A stretch of 64,000 nucleotides of DNA from Arthrobacter sp. DNA4 (GTDB lineage: Bacteria; Actinomycetota; Actinomycetes; Actinomycetales; Micrococcaceae): assembly GCF_024362385.1 (NCBI RefSeq), contig NZ_CP101466.1, positions 1,674,001-1,738,000 of the forward strand. Direction: 5' to 3'. A model generated the notes under the pieces. It was not told the DNA's origin. It was given only the letters and a program-made list of their open reading frames with translations, and did not search any database. How positions within the stretch are numbered: position 1 is the stretch's first letter; each line of letters starts with the position of its first letter. This document shows positions 62,128-64,000 of this stretch, in pieces. Position numbers and translations under genes: made by a program.

Positions 62128-63936
62128 TCAGGAGCGCGGGGCGGAGTACATTTCCTCGATAACGCTTTCGAAGTCCTTCATGACCTGTGACCTTTTGACC
62201 TTCATTGACGGCGTGAGGTGCCCGGAGGCTTCCGTGAAGTCGGCCGGGACAATGCGGAAGGACTTGATGGCCTCGGCCTGGGAGACGGACGAGTTTGCCG
62301 CGGTAATGAGGTCCTGCACTGCTGCCTTCACCACTGGATTGGCCGCTGCCTGCTCCAGGGTGGTGTCGGCCGGAAGGCCGTGGCGCTGGAGCCAGCCCGG
62401 CAGGGCTTCCTGGTCCAGGGTTACCAGGGCCCCGATGAAGGGCCTGTTGTCGCCCACCACGAGAACCTGCGACACCAGGGCGTCGGCACGGATCTGGTCC
62501 TCCAGCAGGGCCGGGATGACGTTCTTGCCGCCGGCAGTGACGATGATTTCCTTCTTGCGGCCGGTGATCCAGACGAAACCGTCGTCATCCAGCTTGCCGA
62601 TGTCCCCGGTATGGAACCAGCCATCCGTGAACGCTTCCGCCGTGAGGTCGTCCCGCCCGTAGTAGCCGCGCATGACGCAGACTCCCTTGGCCAGGATCTC
62701 GCCGTCGTCGGCAATCTTGACGGAGTTCCCCGGGAGGGGCTTGCCCACGGAGCCGATCTTGATCCGGGACGGGGTGTTGACCGTAATGGGGGCCGTGGTC
62801 TCGGTGAGCCCGTAACCCTCCAGCACCTGCAGGCCGATGCCCTGGAAGAAGTGGCCCAGCCGCTCGCCCAGGGGGCCGCCGCCGGACACGGCATGGGCAA
62901 CGTGTCCACCCATGGCAGCCCGGAGCTTGCCGTAGACCAGCTTGTCGAATAACGCGTGCCGCAGCTTCAGGCCCAGTCCCACCCGTCCGTCCTGCCGCGC
63001 CTTCGAGAAGGCGATGGCAGTTTCGGCGGCCCGGTGGAAGATGGCGCCCTTGCCGCCGTCCTCGGCCTTGGTCAGCGCGGAATTGTAGACCTTCTCGAAG
63101 ACCCTGGGCACCGCCAGGATGAACGTCGGTTCGTAGCTCTGCAGGTCCGCCAGGAGGTTCTTGATGTCCGGGGTGTGGGCCACCGTGGTTCCGGCTGCCA
63201 TCGCCAGCACCGAGATGTACCGGGCAAATACGTGGGCCAGCGGCAGGAACATGATGGTCTTGGCATGCTCGTGGACAATTTCGCCGATGATGGCCAGGGC
63301 ATTGTCCGAGAGTTCCACGAAGTTGCCGTGCGTCAGCTCACAGCCCTTGGGGCGTCCCGTGGTTCCGGAGGTGTAGATGATGGTGGCAACGTCCTGCAGT
63401 CCCGCCGCGCTGCGGCGGGACTCGAGTTCCTCGTCGCTGACGCCCCGGCCTGCTTCCCGGAGGCTGTCCAGGCCCTGGCCCTCAAGCTGCCACACGTGCT
63501 GCACTTCCGTCAGGCCTTCGGCGGTGACGGCCTGGCGGATAACGTTCTCGTGCTGGGCGGACTCGCCGAACGCGGCCACCGCACCGGAGTCACCCAGGTT
63601 CCAGGCCACCTGGGAAGGGGAGGAGGTTTCATAAATGGGGACCGAGACCGCTCCTGCGAACCAGATGGAAAAGTCCACGAGAGACCACTCGTAGCGGGTG
63701 CGGGACATGATGCCGACCCGGTCACCGGCGCCGACTCCACTCGCGATGAGCCCCTTGGCCAAAGCCTTGACGTCGGCCAGGAATTCGGTGGCGGACACGT
63801 TGCGCCACGCACCCGAGGCGTCCAGGCGGGAAAACAGTGCCGGGTTGCTGGGCTTGGCCGCCTGCCGCAGCACCAGGTCGGTGATGTTGGTTTCGGGCGG
63901 GACAACAACCAGGGGCGGAACACTGAATTCGCGCAC
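62128..63936 (-). CDS. Long-chain fatty acid-CoA ligase, FadD15-like
   Basis: Predicted 602 aa from GTG 63936, with AAAGGAGC 6 nt upstream. AMP-binding motif IIYTSGTTGRPKGCELTHGN at about residue 189; adenylate motif GYGLTETTAPITVNTPSRIK; FTDGWFHTGDIGKLDDDGFV and the C-terminal ITGRKKEIIVTAGGKNV. Activates long-chain fatty acids to acyl-CoA. The length and C-terminal ending (MKVKRSQVMKDFE) fit FadD15-type ligases. Upstream 63937-64000 holds its promoter region. Confidence 0.93.
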   Translation of the reverse strand: MREFSVPPLVVVPPETNITDLVLRQAAKPSNPALFSRLDASGAWRNVSATEFLADVKALAKGLIASGVGAGDRVGIMSRTRYEWSLVDFSIWFAGAVSVPIYETSSPSQVAWNLGDSGAVAAFGESAQHENVIRQAVTAEGLTEVQHVWQLEGQGLDSLREAGRGVSDEELESRRSAAGLQDVATIIYTSGTTGRPKGCELTHGNFVELSDNALAIIGEIVHEHAKTIMFLPLAHVFARYISVLAMAAGTTVAHTPDIKNLLADLQSYEPTFILAVPRVFEKVYNSALTKAEDGGKGAIFHRAAETAIAFSKARQDGRVGLGLKLRHALFDKLVYGKLRAAMGGHVAHAVSGGGPLGERLGHFFQGIGLQVLEGYGLTETTAPITVNTPSRIKIGSVGKPLPGNSVKIADDGEILAKGVCVMRGYYGRDDLTAEAFTDGWFHTGDIGKLDDDGFVWITGRKKEIIVTAGGKNVIPALLEDQIRADALVSQVLVVGDNRPFIGALVTLDQEALPGWLQRHGLPADTTLEQAAANPVVKAAVQDLITAANSSVSQAEAIKSFRIVPADFTEASGHLTPSMKVKRSQVMKDFESVIEEMYSAPRS

Positions 63937-64000
63937 TTTAGCTCCTTTGATAACTGAAGTCCCGCGCAGGGGATTTGCCTAAAGACTAATACCCCGGACG

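Overview
The window is high-GC actinobacterial chromosome, most likely Arthrobacter/Pseudarthrobacter or a close relative in the Micrococcaceae. This rests on gene order, which tracks two blocks known from Mycobacterium tuberculosis: Rv1691-Rv1713 (TPR protein, HAD phosphatase, tlyA, nadK, recN, pyrG, NUDIX, xerD, parA, scpA, scpB, rluB, cmk, der) and Rv1826-Rv1830 (gcvH, garA, two merR genes and a bifunctional nuclease between them). It also rests on codon use and on actinobacterial traits such as the ETTS phosphosite of GarA. The species cannot be named from the sequence alone.

Layout. 1-215: end of an rRNA operon (5S rRNA and terminator). 498-10951: repeat-rich TPR protein, HAD phosphatase, small conserved protein, tlyA, nadK, recN, pyrG, NUDIX hydrolase, xerD. 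11075-12887: ECF sigma factor, membrane protein that is probably its anti-sigma, MutT-like hydrolase. 12970-19374: a propionate (2-methylcitrate cycle) locus, with gntR-prpD-prpB-prpC on the minus strand facing a divergent prpE, and two matching palindromic operators between them. 19436-23283: CitA/CitB-type two-component system divergent from a C4-dicarboxylate symporter. 23503-31350: chromosome segregation (parA, scpA, scpB), rluB, tyrA, cmk, plsC, der. 31487-31563: tRNA-Pro(GGG).

31519-50041 is an integrated element of about 18.5 kb, inserted into the 3' half of the tRNA-Pro gene. It is bounded by 47-bp direct repeats, and a second, 22-bp repeat (a tandem 11-mer) sits just inside each end, as expected for integrase arm sites. 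Its left end has integrase, a regulator, an excisionase-like protein and a DUF3631-type ATPase but no phage structural genes. The middle holds lower-GC orphan genes and a GIY-YIG nuclease-like gene with a small partner. The right end is a tightly coupled four-gene cassette: SNF2-type helicase with a PLD-like N-terminus, DUF4391 protein, type III Mod methyltransferase and type III Res. A small HTH gene just upstream has decayed through one stop codon and one frameshift. This helicase-DUF4391-Mod-Res cassette is the best candidate here for an uncharacterised defence system.

50199-64000 returns to chromosome: a secreted LGFP-repeat polysaccharide deacetylase whose frame is broken by two 2-nt insertions, an Fpg/Nei glycosylase, gcvH-garA-ftsR-like-bifunctional nuclease-merR, a second ParA-type ATPase, pyruvate carboxylase, a CbbX-like AAA ATPase and a FadD15-like acyl-CoA ligase.
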